In this document: piece by piece, positions 1-8,885 of the stretch | Layout of the letters: every line of letters begins with the position of its first letter | Numbering within the stretch: the stretch's first letter is position 1 | Assembly: GCF_014645735.1 (NCBI RefSeq) | Contig: NZ_BMMH01000019.1 | Coordinates: forward strand, 31,888-95,887 | Direction: 5' to 3' | DNA from: Nocardia jinanensis | GTDB taxonomy: Bacteria > Actinomycetota > Actinomycetes > Mycobacteriales > Mycobacteriaceae | Length of the DNA: 64,000 nt | Position numbers and translations under genes: made by a program | The notes under the pieces: generated by a model | Database searches by the model: none | What the model was told of the DNA's origin: nothing | The model's input: only the letters and a program-made list of their open reading frames with translations

Positions 1-280
1 ACGCGAGCTCACCTTCGTCTACTACACCGAATTCCAGCACGTTCCCGCCGAGGAACGCGCCGCCCTGCGCAATGTGCAGCGGCTGAGCGTGGAGGAATGG
101 GCGCGACTGGTCCGCCAGGTCCGCCCGGAACTGTCCGGTCCACAGACGCGCTTCCTCGTCCACGCGGCTTTCGCCCTGGTCGTCGACCTGGGTCGCGCGT
201 TCGGCACTGTCGCGACCGCCTCGCAGGAGCGGGTCTCCCTGCTCATGCGCACAGTTCTGTACGGACACTCCATCAGCTGA
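1..280 (+). CDS. Probable TetR-family regulator, C-terminal fragment
   Basis: The frame is open from position 2 and ends at TGA 278-280, giving about 92 residues; the gene starts before the window. The visible part is all-helical in character, with an acidic stretch EERAALRNV and a final hydrophobic helix pair, as in the ligand-binding domain of TetR-type repressors. No helix-turn-helix is visible because the N-terminus is missing, so the family call is an inference from composition and from its place next to an mce operon, where such regulators are common. It converges on the Mce-associated gene and a shared hairpin at 291-317 lies between them. Confidence 0.45.
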   Translation, partial: RELTFVYYTEFQHVPAEERAALRNVQRLSVEEWARLVRQVRPELSGPQTRFLVHAAFALVVDLGRAFGTVATASQERVSLLMRTVLYGHSIS

Positions 281-290
281 CGCCCGGGCG

Positions 291-317
291 AACGGCCATC
301 CGAGTCCGGCGGCCGTT
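291..317. terminator. Hairpin between convergent genes
   Basis: AACGGCC (291-297) pairs perfectly with GGCCGTT (311-317) across a 13-nt loop. It lies between the TetR-type gene ending at 280 and the Mce-associated gene ending at 323, so it could stop transcription from both sides. There is no clear T-run, which is usual in high-GC actinobacteria. Confidence 0.5.
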
Positions 318-322
318 TCCGG

Positions 323-1114
323 TCAAGGCGCCGGGCTGGGGGCCAGGGGCGTGATCATCTGATCGACCAGCCAGTTGCCGTCGATCTTCTGCATCCGCAT
401 CACCATGCTCAGTTGCCCCGGCGCGGGCTGTCCCCGGGTGCCGAGGCTGCTGATGGTCTGCCCGATCACCACCACGGTCTCCGCCGAAGTCTCGTCCGCC
501 GATTTCACCGCGCATTGGATATCGCCGGCAGCGGAGACCACCTGCCCCGCGACGAGGGCCTCACGGAGTTCGGCGGTGGTGGTCTCGAATTCCCGCTTCC
601 AGTCGCCGGTGGCGCCCGCTGTCACAGCGGAGAAGTACGGGTCCAGGTTCTTCGCGTCGTAATTGGCGAGCACCGGAGCGTAGCGGCAGGCTGCCTGTCG
701 CGCTTCCTCGTATGCGGCCAGTGTCGCGGACTTGTCGCGCTCCTGCACGAAGAGATAGCCGGCGACTCCTACCGCGCCGAGCAGCAGAACCGCTGCCGCG
801 ACGAGAGCGGCGATCAGTGGCCGGGCGGGCCGGGACGTGCTGCGCGGCCCTTCCGATCCGGCGCGGGCCGGGTCGCCGCCCGGCTTCACCGACCGGACCA
901 CGTCACCGTCTGGTCGATCACCGCCCGGCTTCACCGACTCGGTGGGCCCGCTGTCCCGAGCCGCCGAAGACGATTCGGCTGCCGCGGATTTCGATTCGCC
1001 GGCAACAGCTTCGGAATCCGCCGCGGCTATTTTCTCGTCCGCCGCCCCCGCCGCCGGATTCACCGTCTCCTCGGCTTCCCCGGTACCGGCTTCCACTGAC
1101 TTGTCGTCACTCAT
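323..1114 (-). CDS. Mce-associated membrane protein (Mas)
   Basis: Last gene of the mce operon, 13 nt after mceF. The 263-residue protein has a long charged and Ala/Ser-rich N-terminus (about 1-95) containing SVKPGGD twice, one membrane helix (about 98-122, rich in A, V, L) and an extracytoplasmic domain of about 140 residues. This layout matches the Mas proteins that close mce operons in Mycobacterium and Nocardia and are thought to stabilise or assist the Mce transporter in the envelope. Most mce operons carry two or more Mas genes; only one is seen here. The function comes from family and context; there are no catalytic motifs. Confidence 0.8.
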   Translation of the reverse strand: MSDDKSVEAGTGEAEETVNPAAGAADEKIAAADSEAVAGESKSAAAESSSAARDSGPTESVKPGGDRPDGDVVRSVKPGGDPARAGSEGPRSTSRPARPLIAALVAAAVLLLGAVGVAGYLFVQERDKSATLAAYEEARQAACRYAPVLANYDAKNLDPYFSAVTAGATGDWKREFETTTAELREALVAGQVVSAAGDIQCAVKSADETSAETVVVIGQTISSLGTRGQPAPGQLSMVMRMQKIDGNWLVDQMITPLAPSPAP

Positions 1115-1127
1115 CGTCGTCTACTCC

Positions 1128-2309
1128 TCAACGGCCCGGAATCGGGCGGGACAGTTCGTCACCGCTGACACCGGGCGGCGGTCCGACGGTGTTGTCGGGC
1201 ACGTTCGGGCGGGGTGCGTTGGCGGAACCGCGCACCTGCAACGCTGGATCGTCGGTGACACAGTAGTTGTACAAACGGACCCGGGTATCGGCCGTTCGCT
1301 CGGTCGGGACCAGCGGAATCGTGTTGTATTCGCAGGTGGGCCGCGGCCAGATATCCACCAGGGTGTTGAACATCCCGTCGTGTACCGGCACGTTCAGCGC
1401 CGCCGTCCCCGCCCGCAGCGCCGGGAACAGCGCCGCGATCGCCGGTTGCCGCAGTTTCGCGGCCCGGGTGATGGCCACGAAGTTGGTCACCAGGTTCGTG
1501 ATCGGATCCTGGGTCTCGTCGACGAAACCGCCGAGGGTGGCCAACTGTCCCGGCGCCAGGTCCAGCAGTCGGCGCACTTCCTGGTCGGCAGCGGTGAGCT
1601 GCTGGAACAGCACGCCCGCGGAACCGGTCAGGGTCCCCAGGTCGGGTTGGGCGTACTGGGTCGTGTCGGCGATTACGGTGAGATTCTCGATGAGCTGCCG
1701 TGTCTGCGGCAGCAGATCCTCGAGACCGGCCATCGCCCGGCTGATGCCGGAGATCATATTGCGCAGCCGGTCCGGCCCGCCGGCCAGCGCCTTGTCCAGT
1801 TCGTCCACGATCACGGTCAGCCGTTCCGGATTGAGCCCGCTGATCATCGCGCTCATATTCGACAGCAGCGAATGCACGGTGACCGGTATCCGGGTGCGCT
1901 GCGGCGCGACCCGATCACCGTCGCGCAGGTAGGGGCCGGTATCCGCGTCGGGCCGGAAGTCCAGGTACTGTTCGCCGACCGCCGACAACCGCCCGACCAC
2001 CACGGTGCCGCCCACCGGGATCGGGATCCCGGAATCGATCTCGGCGACCGCCTCGATACCGGTTTCCGATACCCGGACATCGGCGACGCGGCCCACCCGG
2101 GTACCACGGAAGTCGACATCGTTATCGGCGAGCAACCCACCGGACCCGGACAGTTCCACAGTGACCCGGTAAGTGCTGTTCGGTAGCAGGTTGATGCGCA
2201 GTACCTCGGTCCCCAGATAGCCGCAGCCCACCAGCAGAACCACGATCAGGCCGATATTCGCGACGCCGATCCGGTGCCGGACCAGCCAGTTCCAGAGCGG
2301 AATGTTCAT
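1128..2309 (-). CDS. mceF: MCE/MlaD family protein, MceF position
   Basis: Sixth mce gene of the operon, 393 residues. It has an N-terminal membrane anchor (about 17-33, IGLIVVLLVGCGYLG) followed by an MlaD/MCE domain of about 85 residues with the family signature of V.FRG..VG.V, seen as VDFRGTRVGRV, and then a long helical region. MCE proteins form hexameric substrate-binding assemblies that carry lipids across the envelope to the YrbE permeases. The start ATG at 2309 overlaps the mceE stop (ATGA), pointing to coupled translation. The substrate cannot be read from sequence. Confidence 0.9.
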   Translation of the reverse strand: MNIPLWNWLVRHRIGVANIGLIVVLLVGCGYLGTEVLRINLLPNSTYRVTVELSGSGGLLADNDVDFRGTRVGRVADVRVSETGIEAVAEIDSGIPIPVGGTVVVGRLSAVGEQYLDFRPDADTGPYLRDGDRVAPQRTRIPVTVHSLLSNMSAMISGLNPERLTVIVDELDKALAGGPDRLRNMISGISRAMAGLEDLLPQTRQLIENLTVIADTTQYAQPDLGTLTGSAGVLFQQLTAADQEVRRLLDLAPGQLATLGGFVDETQDPITNLVTNFVAITRAAKLRQPAIAALFPALRAGTAALNVPVHDGMFNTLVDIWPRPTCEYNTIPLVPTERTADTRVRLYNYCVTDDPALQVRGSANAPRPNVPDNTVGPPPGVSGDELSRPIPGR

Positions 2310-3433
2310 CGCGGGCCTTCCTGTGGCGCCGGGCCGGGCTGTGGCGGGCCGGTCAGCCGGCCCTGGATCTTCTGCAACACCTGCGCGAGGCTGCCGATGA
2401 AGGCCGGCACATCCGAACCATCGGGCAGCCGACTGCGCGAGGGATCGGTCAGCGCGCCGACACTCAGGTAGGAGACCCGCGCGGCGACGGCCAGTGTGGG
2501 ACCTTCGAAAGACTGTGCCAAGGACGGATACAGCGCGTGCAGACCGTCCAGGGTCTGCCGCAGGTTGTCGCCCATTGCCGTGAAACCGCCCATGAGCCGC
2601 CGGATACTGTCGAAAAGGCTGATGAATTCCGGGCTGGTGGTATCACTGAAATCGCCCAGCGCCGACATGGTCACCGAGATCTTCTGGATCAACCCGGTGA
2701 TATCCCGGTTGTTCTCCGCCACCAGCCCCAGCAGATCGGGGAAAGCGTCCGCTGCCCGGCCGAGTTCCTGTTTGCGGGCAGCGAGTTCTCCGGTGAGCAC
2801 GTTCACCCCGTGCAGGACACTGTCGATATCGGCGGTCCGCGTGTTCAGCGCGCTCAGCACCTGGGTCATCTCGGTGATCAGATGCCCCAATTGCGGTGCC
2901 CGCCCGGCGAACATCGAATCCATTTCCGCGGTGATCCGCGCCGCCTGATTCAAACCACCACCGTTGAGCAGCAGCGATACCGATACCATGAGTTCTTCCA
3001 CGGAAGCGCCGGCGCCGGTGAGGTCGGTATCGATCACATCACCGTCGGCGAGGATCACCGCGTCCGGATCCTCCCGGGGGAGGGTCATGGCGATGAAGAT
3101 ATCGCCGAGGGGTGTGCCCTGCCGCAATTCGGCGGTGGTGCCCCGCGGCAACCGGATGTCCTCGCGGATGAGCAGATCCACGTCGGCGACGAAATCGGTG
3201 GTGGAGATATCGGTGACCACCCCGATATCTGTGCCGCCGATCTTCACGTGGGCCCGGTCGGGCAGATTGAGCGCATCCTCGAACCGGGCGCGCACGGTGT
3301 AACCCGGTCCGCCGATACCCGGTTCCGGCATCGGCACACTCTGCACCGTCAGCGCACCGCACCCCGGTACGGCGAGTACCGCCGCCACCAGCACGACCAG
3401 CGCTCTCCGGTACACCCGGTTCCTGTCCCTCAT
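2306..3433 (-). CDS. mceE: MCE family lipoprotein, MceE position
   Basis: Fifth mce gene, 375 residues from the ATG at 3433, which overlaps the mceD stop as ATGA; longer in-frame starts upstream lie inside mceD. The N-terminus has basic residues, a hydrophobic stretch and a lipobox ending V-P-G-C25, so the protein is probably lipid-anchored; the Pro at -2 is less usual. An MCE domain follows (VKIGGTDIGVVTDI is its beta-strand signature), then a long coiled region. MceE is the classical lipoprotein (Lpr) subunit of Mce complexes. It would act at the outer face of the membrane as part of the MceA-F hexamer. Confidence 0.9.
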   Translation of the reverse strand: MRDRNRVYRRALVVLVAAVLAVPGCGALTVQSVPMPEPGIGGPGYTVRARFEDALNLPDRAHVKIGGTDIGVVTDISTTDFVADVDLLIREDIRLPRGTTAELRQGTPLGDIFIAMTLPREDPDAVILADGDVIDTDLTGAGASVEELMVSVSLLLNGGGLNQAARITAEMDSMFAGRAPQLGHLITEMTQVLSALNTRTADIDSVLHGVNVLTGELAARKQELGRAADAFPDLLGLVAENNRDITGLIQKISVTMSALGDFSDTTSPEFISLFDSIRRLMGGFTAMGDNLRQTLDGLHALYPSLAQSFEGPTLAVAARVSYLSVGALTDPSRSRLPDGSDVPAFIGSLAQVLQKIQGRLTGPPQPGPAPQEGPR

Positions 3434-4530
3434 CGCATCATTCCCAGCAGCGCGGCGGTGATCCCGAAATCCGGTCCGAAGTCCTGGACGCGGCCGGTAC
3501 GGCACCCGTCGGAGCGCATCTGGACGCGTTCGCAGAAGGTGGACAGCACCTCGTTGTCCAGCAGCGCCTTGTCCAGTAGTGCGTGCACCCGGAATGCCCG
3601 GTGTTCGTGGCTCACGCCGTTGGCGAGGTTCTCGAAGAACAGCGGACCCACATCCACCAGTTCGGTGAGGCCACGGGCATTGGCCCGCATCTGCGCGGTG
3701 ATGGTGACGAAGCGCTGTAGCGCTCCGGACAGCTGGTCCCGGTTCTCGCCGACCAGCGTCGAGGTGGTGTTCACGAAATCGTCGAGTTGTACGAGCACCG
3801 CCTGCAACCCCGGGGACTGGTCCCCCATCAGCTGCACCAGCTCGGTGAGCCGGGCACTGAAATCGCGGACGGTCCGGTCGTTCTGGGCGACGACCTGCGT
3901 GATCTCGTTCAGCTCGACGATGGTGTCGGCGATCTGGTCCTTGTTGGCGAAGGTCACCTCGAATGCCGCGGATAGATTGTCGAGGGTTTCGCGCAACCGG
4001 TCGCCGTTGCCCTCGAGCAGCGGGAACAGTACCCGGCTGGCCAGCGGGCCGGCCTCGTTGTCACCTTTGAGCGCGGCACCGAGCTGGTCGAAGTTCTCCA
4101 GGATCCGGTCCAGTTCCACCGGGACCCGGGTGCGTTCCAGCGGAATATGCGCCCCGTCGAGAAGTTTCGGGCCGTTACCGCGGTAAGCGGGGGCCAGTTC
4201 CACATGCCGGTTGGTGATCAGCTGCGGCGAGATCAGCGCGGCCATGGCGTCGGCCGGCACATCGACGTTCTTGTCCAGTGCCATGGTGACCTCGACGTAG
4301 CTGCCACGCGGCGTGACGGTCTCGACCCGGCCGACCGGCACCCCGAGCACCGCCACCTCGTTACCGGCGTACAGACCGGCCACGTTCTCGAAGTCGGCGC
4401 TGATCCGGACGTGTTCGCCCAGATACTGTTCCGGTAGCCCGGCGATACTGTCCGGCAGGACCGAACAGCCCGCCGCGCACAGGCCGGCGATACCGGCGGC
4501 GAGCACGCGCGCGAGTGTGCGTAGGTTCAT
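3430..4530 (-). CDS. mceD: MCE family protein with lipoprotein signal, MceD position
   Basis: Fourth mce gene, 366 residues from ATG 4530, overlapping the mceC stop by ATGA. The N-terminus MNLRTLARVLAAG is followed by a lipobox-like A-A-G-C22, and then an MCE domain with VAVLGVPVGRVETV. A lipoprotein signal is expected for MceE; here the D position also has one, so two subunits may be lipid-anchored. The rest is helical and would form the tube-like or coiled part of the assembly. The position in the operon defines the name; the domain defines the family. Confidence 0.88.
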   Translation of the reverse strand: MNLRTLARVLAAGIAGLCAAGCSVLPDSIAGLPEQYLGEHVRISADFENVAGLYAGNEVAVLGVPVGRVETVTPRGSYVEVTMALDKNVDVPADAMAALISPQLITNRHVELAPAYRGNGPKLLDGAHIPLERTRVPVELDRILENFDQLGAALKGDNEAGPLASRVLFPLLEGNGDRLRETLDNLSAAFEVTFANKDQIADTIVELNEITQVVAQNDRTVRDFSARLTELVQLMGDQSPGLQAVLVQLDDFVNTTSTLVGENRDQLSGALQRFVTITAQMRANARGLTELVDVGPLFFENLANGVSHEHRAFRVHALLDKALLDNEVLSTFCERVQMRSDGCRTGRVQDFGPDFGITAALLGMMR

Positions 4531-5540
4531 TTGCCACACCCCTGTACGACCTGCGCGAAGCACAGCCAGTTGTCCGGTAGGAACCAGGGCGCCCACACAT
4601 CGGCGTAAGGCCCGTTGCCGATCACATTGTTGAACTGCCGCAGCGAGACCGGCAGGATCTCGTAGAGCCGGTCCAGGTTGTCCCGGTTCTTCTCCAGCCC
4701 CTGGGTCATCGTGTTCAGGTTCTGGATCAGCGGGCCGAGCTGGCCGTTGTTCTCCAGACCCATATCCCGCAGCAGACCCGACAGCGCGGCGACATTGTCC
4801 AGCAACCGGCGCAGTAGGTCCTGGCGCAGCGCGACCGCGTTGCCGATCGCCTCACCGCGGGTGAGCAGCATCAGCACACTGTTCTGATTGTCGGCGACCA
4901 GCTGCGAGACCTGATCCATACTCCGCAGCAGGGTGTCCACCTCGTCGCGCCGGGCATTGATCACCTTCGCCAGCGCACCGATCGAATCCAGTGCCGTCAC
5001 GGCGAGCTCGGGTGAACCACCCATCTGCTGAGAGAAGACGTCCAGTGCCTCCCGCAACTTGTCCGGGTCGATCCGCTCGATCCGCTCGAACGACGAGGTG
5101 TACTTCGGGTCCTGGATGACCTTGGCCAAGTTGTACGGAACCGAGGTGTTGGCCAGCGGAATCCGGTCGGCTCCCGATTCCTGGCCCGAACCGGGTACCA
5201 GTTCGATGTGCATACGGCCGAGGATGGTCGACATCTCGATCGCCGCGCGCGCGTCGGCCGCAAGCCGGATATCGCGGCTGATCTTCATCACCACCTCGAC
5301 CTTGTCCCCGGCCAGCCGCACCGAGCGCACCTCGCCGACCTCGATACCCGAGACGTCCACCGTCGCGCCCGGACGCATACCCGCCGCCTGCGCGAACTCC
5401 GCGGTCACGGTTTTGTCGCCGAGCCGCAGCTGCGAGAACACATTCGATCCGACGAGCAGCGCGGCCACCGCGGCGGCGGCGAGCAGTCCCTGCCACAGAA
5501 ACCGGTTCTTCGTGAAAGCCGGACGACGCAACCGGGCCAT
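4527..5540 (-). CDS. mceC: MCE/MlaD family protein, MceC position
   Basis: Third mce gene, 337 residues from ATG 5540, whose A is shared with the mceB stop (TGATG). A basic N-terminus (ARLRRPAFTKNRFLW) precedes a membrane anchor at about 17-35 and an MCE domain with VDVSGIEVGEVRSV. The following region includes IELVPGSGQ and a long helical segment. It is one of six different MCE subunits expected to form a heterohexamer that feeds substrate to YrbEA/YrbEB. Longer in-frame starts reach into mceB and are not needed. Confidence 0.9.
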   Translation of the reverse strand: MARLRRPAFTKNRFLWQGLLAAAAVAALLVGSNVFSQLRLGDKTVTAEFAQAAGMRPGATVDVSGIEVGEVRSVRLAGDKVEVVMKISRDIRLAADARAAIEMSTILGRMHIELVPGSGQESGADRIPLANTSVPYNLAKVIQDPKYTSSFERIERIDPDKLREALDVFSQQMGGSPELAVTALDSIGALAKVINARRDEVDTLLRSMDQVSQLVADNQNSVLMLLTRGEAIGNAVALRQDLLRRLLDNVAALSGLLRDMGLENNGQLGPLIQNLNTMTQGLEKNRDNLDRLYEILPVSLRQFNNVIGNGPYADVWAPWFLPDNWLCFAQVVQGCGK

Positions 5541-6562
5541 CAGCGGCACACCTCCGATTGCGAATCGCCACCTATCCGGGAGAACAGGCCCGGCGGCAAC
5601 AGCACGCCCCACAGCGAGACATCCAGGTTGCAGATATAGGCGTTGCCGTAGGCGCCGTATCCGGTGAACCGGGCCAGGCCGTTGAGCACGTTCGGCAGTT
5701 CGACCGCCACCTGGTCCAGTGCGGTGCCGTTGCGCAGCAGTAGTTCCACGGCGGTGGTGGCCTGGTCCTGGGCCGCGACCACATCGGGTTTGACGGAGCT
5801 GATCAGGGCGGTCAGTGAATCGGTGGAACGCGCCACCTGATCCACCGAACTCTTCAGCGTCTCGCCCTCGGCGTACAGCGCGTCCATCAATCCTCTGGTC
5901 TGGGTGATCAGTGTTTCCAACTCCTGGCTTCGATTGGCCAGCCCGGCGACCACACTGCTCAGGTTGGTGATCACCGCGCCCAGGATCTCGTCGCGCTGAC
6001 CGAAGGTGTTCGCCAATTCGGCCGCCTGGGTGATGAGGGCGCTCAGCGAGACACCGTCGCCCTGGAGAGCCTGGATGAGGGTGTCCGACAGTGAATTGAT
6101 CTGGTCCGGCTGGAGTACGCTGAACAGCGGTTCGAAACCGGACAGCAGCGCCGAGACGTCGAACGACGGTTCGGTGCGCTCCACCGGGATATGTGACCCC
6201 GGCGGTACCTCGGTGCCTTTCTCCTCACCCGGCAACAGCGCGATATAGCGCTGGCCGATCAGGTTCTGATACCGCACCAGCGCTTTCGAGGTGTCGGTGA
6301 GCCGCTGCCGTTGCTCTATCCGCAGTACCAGCCGGGCCTTGTAGTCCGATTCGAACTCGATCGAATCGACCCGGCCGACCCGTACCCCGGCCATGCGCAC
6401 ATCGTCGCCGACCCGCACGCCCATCACATCGGTGAAGGTGGCCGAATAGGTTTCGGTCTCCCCGGGCACCGACCGTTGCAGGGTGGACCAGATGGTGAAA
6501 GTCAGCACGATCGCGACTACGGCGAAGATACTGAATCCGGCGATTGTCCGCGCCAGGCGCAT
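5540..6562 (-). CDS. mceB: MCE/MlaD family protein, MceB position
   Basis: Second mce gene, 340 residues. The N-terminus has a membrane anchor at about 7-28 (rich in I, V, F), then an MCE domain with VRMAGVRVGRVDSI and the RYIALLPGE segment typical of this subunit. A helical region follows, and the protein ends with a Cys-containing segment close to MceB proteins of mycobacteria. Its start at 6562 overlaps the mceA stop as TGATG, so translation is likely coupled. Role: envelope lipid transport together with the other Mce subunits. Confidence 0.9.
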   Translation of the reverse strand: MRLARTIAGFSIFAVVAIVLTFTIWSTLQRSVPGETETYSATFTDVMGVRVGDDVRMAGVRVGRVDSIEFESDYKARLVLRIEQRQRLTDTSKALVRYQNLIGQRYIALLPGEEKGTEVPPGSHIPVERTEPSFDVSALLSGFEPLFSVLQPDQINSLSDTLIQALQGDGVSLSALITQAAELANTFGQRDEILGAVITNLSSVVAGLANRSQELETLITQTRGLMDALYAEGETLKSSVDQVARSTDSLTALISSVKPDVVAAQDQATTAVELLLRNGTALDQVAVELPNVLNGLARFTGYGAYGNAYICNLDVSLWGVLLPPGLFSRIGGDSQSEVCR

Positions 6563-8013
6563 CAGGCCTCCCCGTCGGAGTAGATATCGATCGTGCCGCC
6601 CGCCAGGATCGGTGTGAGCAGGAGCAATTCGGCGGTGGTGGGTTGTCTGCCGAGGAGCGCGGCGACGGCGGCGTGGCCGCGCAGCTGCGCGATCGGCCCA
6701 GCGGCGGGCGCCGCCTGCCCGGGCACTGCCGGCTGCCCCGCGGGCGCCGGAGCTGCGGGGAACAGTGGCGTGGTGATCCCCGGGATGGCCGGCAGGCCGG
6801 GAAGCGCGGGCAGCCCCGGAAGCAGCGGAATCGCGGGAGTCTGCGCCGGTGCGGGTAGCCCCGGCACCGGCAGCGGCGGTTTCGGTCCCGCGCCCTCGAC
6901 CCAGCCGGGCAGCAGCGTCGGCGGATACTCCTGCGGTGGCGCGACCTGCGGCACCGAGGGACCATCGCAGCGCGGTCCGGCCATCTCGCCGTAGCGGGGA
7001 CAGTCCTTCGCCGTGTACTGCTGGAACGGTGTGAACGATACGTCCAGACTCCAGCGCATCTGCCCCTGCGCACCCCAGCCGAACGCTCCCGACAGTTTCG
7101 CGAGGGCCGCGTTCAGGTTGGCCACCGCTGTCGGAATCGCCTCCGGGTCCTGCGCCAGCGATCCGAAGAGACCGTCCAGCCCCGGTACCAATTCCTTGGC
7201 CGCGTCGGGATTCCGGGCGAACAGGGCGTTCACCGAGTCCACCGCCCCACTGGCGTTGGCGAGCATGGTGATCAGGTTCTCGCGGCGTTCGGTGAGCGTG
7301 CGGGCGGTGGTCACCGATTCCGACAGCACACCCACGAGTTCGGGCGCCGACCGGCTCAGCGCGGTGGTCGCCCGCCCCAGATCGCCGAGCAGATCACCCA
7401 CACCCTCGATATGCCGGACCTCGGTCACCCATTTGTCCAGCCGCTCGATTGTGGATCCGGGGGCCCGGGCGCCGGGGTCCAGTGCCTCGGAGAAGGTCGC
7501 CAGCACCCGGCCGAGTTTCTCCGGCTGAATATTTTCCAGTACATCGCGCAGTACGGTCAGCGTCGTCTGCAACTGCACCGTCCCGGCGCTGGTGTCCTCG
7601 GCGATCTCCGCGCCCGCGGCCAACCGGCCGGGTGCGGAGCCGTTGTCCACCAGCTCGATACCGGTGACGCCGAACAGGTTGTTCGGCACGATCCGTGCGG
7701 TGACATTGTCGGGGATCGTCGGTGCGATACGGGAATCCAGATCGATCCGGACCTGCTGCCGCTTACCGGCAGCCACCACGTCCACCGCGGTCACCGCACC
7801 GACCACCATGCCGCGGAACTTCACATCCGCACGCTCCGGAAGTCCGTCACCGGTGCTGGTGAGTACCGCGTTCACCGGCACCCGATCCTCGAAACGACCG
7901 GAGTACCGCAGCCCGAGCAGGCCCAGCAGCACCGCCACCAGGGTGATCATCGCCAGACCGGCCGCCGACATATGCCACGGCCGCGGGCCCCGGCCGCTGT
8001 GATCTGTGAACAT
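6562..8013 (-). CDS. mceA: MCE/MlaD family protein, MceA position
   Basis: First mce gene, 483 residues, the longest of the six. It has a membrane anchor at about 18-35, an MCE domain with VKFRGMVVGAVTAV, then the long helical domain. The last roughly 120 residues are Pro/Ala/Leu-rich with degenerate PGLPA-type repeats (for example PALPGLPAIPG), a low-complexity tail often seen in one Mce subunit. It starts 7 nt after yrbEB. In family terms MceA is a substrate-contacting subunit of the importer; the substrate (fatty acid, mycolate, sterol or other) is not visible here. Confidence 0.9.
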   Translation of the reverse strand: MFTDHSGRGPRPWHMSAAGLAMITLVAVLLGLLGLRYSGRFEDRVPVNAVLTSTGDGLPERADVKFRGMVVGAVTAVDVVAAGKRQQVRIDLDSRIAPTIPDNVTARIVPNNLFGVTGIELVDNGSAPGRLAAGAEIAEDTSAGTVQLQTTLTVLRDVLENIQPEKLGRVLATFSEALDPGARAPGSTIERLDKWVTEVRHIEGVGDLLGDLGRATTALSRSAPELVGVLSESVTTARTLTERRENLITMLANASGAVDSVNALFARNPDAAKELVPGLDGLFGSLAQDPEAIPTAVANLNAALAKLSGAFGWGAQGQMRWSLDVSFTPFQQYTAKDCPRYGEMAGPRCDGPSVPQVAPPQEYPPTLLPGWVEGAGPKPPLPVPGLPAPAQTPAIPLLPGLPALPGLPAIPGITTPLFPAAPAPAGQPAVPGQAAPAAGPIAQLRGHAAVAALLGRQPTTAELLLLTPILAGGTIDIYSDGEA

Positions 8014-8020
8014 CGCCGCA

Positions 8021-8884
8021 TCACCCCGAAATCCGGAAGCCGGGGTCGATACCCCATATCGCCAAGGTCAGGAACAGGTTCGCGAACACCATCACGACGA
8101 TCACCATCTTGATCGCCTGCCCGGCCGCCACACCCACGCCCTCCGGCCCGCCGGTGGCGAAGAATCCGTAGTAACACTGGATGAAGGTGGCCAACAGGAC
8201 GAACACCACGACCTTGAGCAGGGAGAAGAAGAGATCCGGTCCGATGAGGAACTGGAAGAAGTAGTGGTCGTAGGTGCCCGCCGAAGTACCGCCCAGCAGC
8301 AGCACCGACAGTTTCGTGGCGAGATAGGCGACCGCCAGCCCGACGCTGTACAGCGGGATGATGGTGACGGTGGACGCGATCATCCGGGTGCTCACCAGAT
8401 ACGGCAGCGGCCGGATCGCGAGGGATTCCAGCGCGTCGATCTCCTCGGCGATCCGCATGGATCCCAGTTGCGCGGTGAATCGGCAGCCAGCCTGGATCGC
8501 GAACGCGAGGGTGGCAAGAATCGGCGCTAACTCTCGCGTGGTCGCGAACCCGGATATGGCACCGGTGAGCGGGCCCATGGTCAGCAGGTTCAGCGCGCTG
8601 AAGGCCTCCATCCCCACGGTGATCCCGCCGAAACCGCACAGGATGATCACCACGCCGACCGTGCCACCGCCCACGATGAGCGAACCGTTGCCCCATCCGA
8701 CGTCGGCGGTCAGCCGCAGCACTTCCTTGCGATAGTGCTCGAGCACGAACGGGATCGCGATGAGCGCCTGGACGAAGATGATCCCCTGGTGACCGAGACG
8801 GCGGTTGGCGTCCATCGGCACGGCCGCCGCCGCGGCCACCATCCGGACCGGTTTGAGCGCCGGAGGCGTGTATCGCGTGCCCAC
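8021..8884 (-). CDS. yrbEB: MlaE/YrbE-family ABC permease, YrbEB position
   Basis: Integral membrane permease of 287 residues with an N-terminal interface helix (about 40-55) and five to six hydrophobic segments. The conserved MlaE core is visible: GFATTRELAPILATL, then GCRFTAQLGSMRIAEEIDALE, where the EEIDAL cytoplasmic loop is the expected contact site for the ABC ATPase. With YrbEA it forms the permease core of the Mce importer. The ATPase (MceG/Mkl) is not in the operon and is known in this group to be shared and encoded elsewhere. The start lies one base after the yrbEA stop. Confidence 0.92.
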   Translation of the reverse strand: MGTRYTPPALKPVRMVAAAAAVPMDANRRLGHQGIIFVQALIAIPFVLEHYRKEVLRLTADVGWGNGSLIVGGGTVGVVIILCGFGGITVGMEAFSALNLLTMGPLTGAISGFATTRELAPILATLAFAIQAGCRFTAQLGSMRIAEEIDALESLAIRPLPYLVSTRMIASTVTIIPLYSVGLAVAYLATKLSVLLLGGTSAGTYDHYFFQFLIGPDLFFSLLKVVVFVLLATFIQCYYGFFATGGPEGVGVAAGQAIKMVIVVMVFANLFLTLAIWGIDPGFRISG

Positions 8885-8885
8885 C

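Noticed and set aside
3434..3505. Longer N-terminus of the MceE-position protein
   Set aside because: It would lie inside mceD, lacks a ribosome site and would put residues before the lipoprotein signal; the ATGA overlap start is better.
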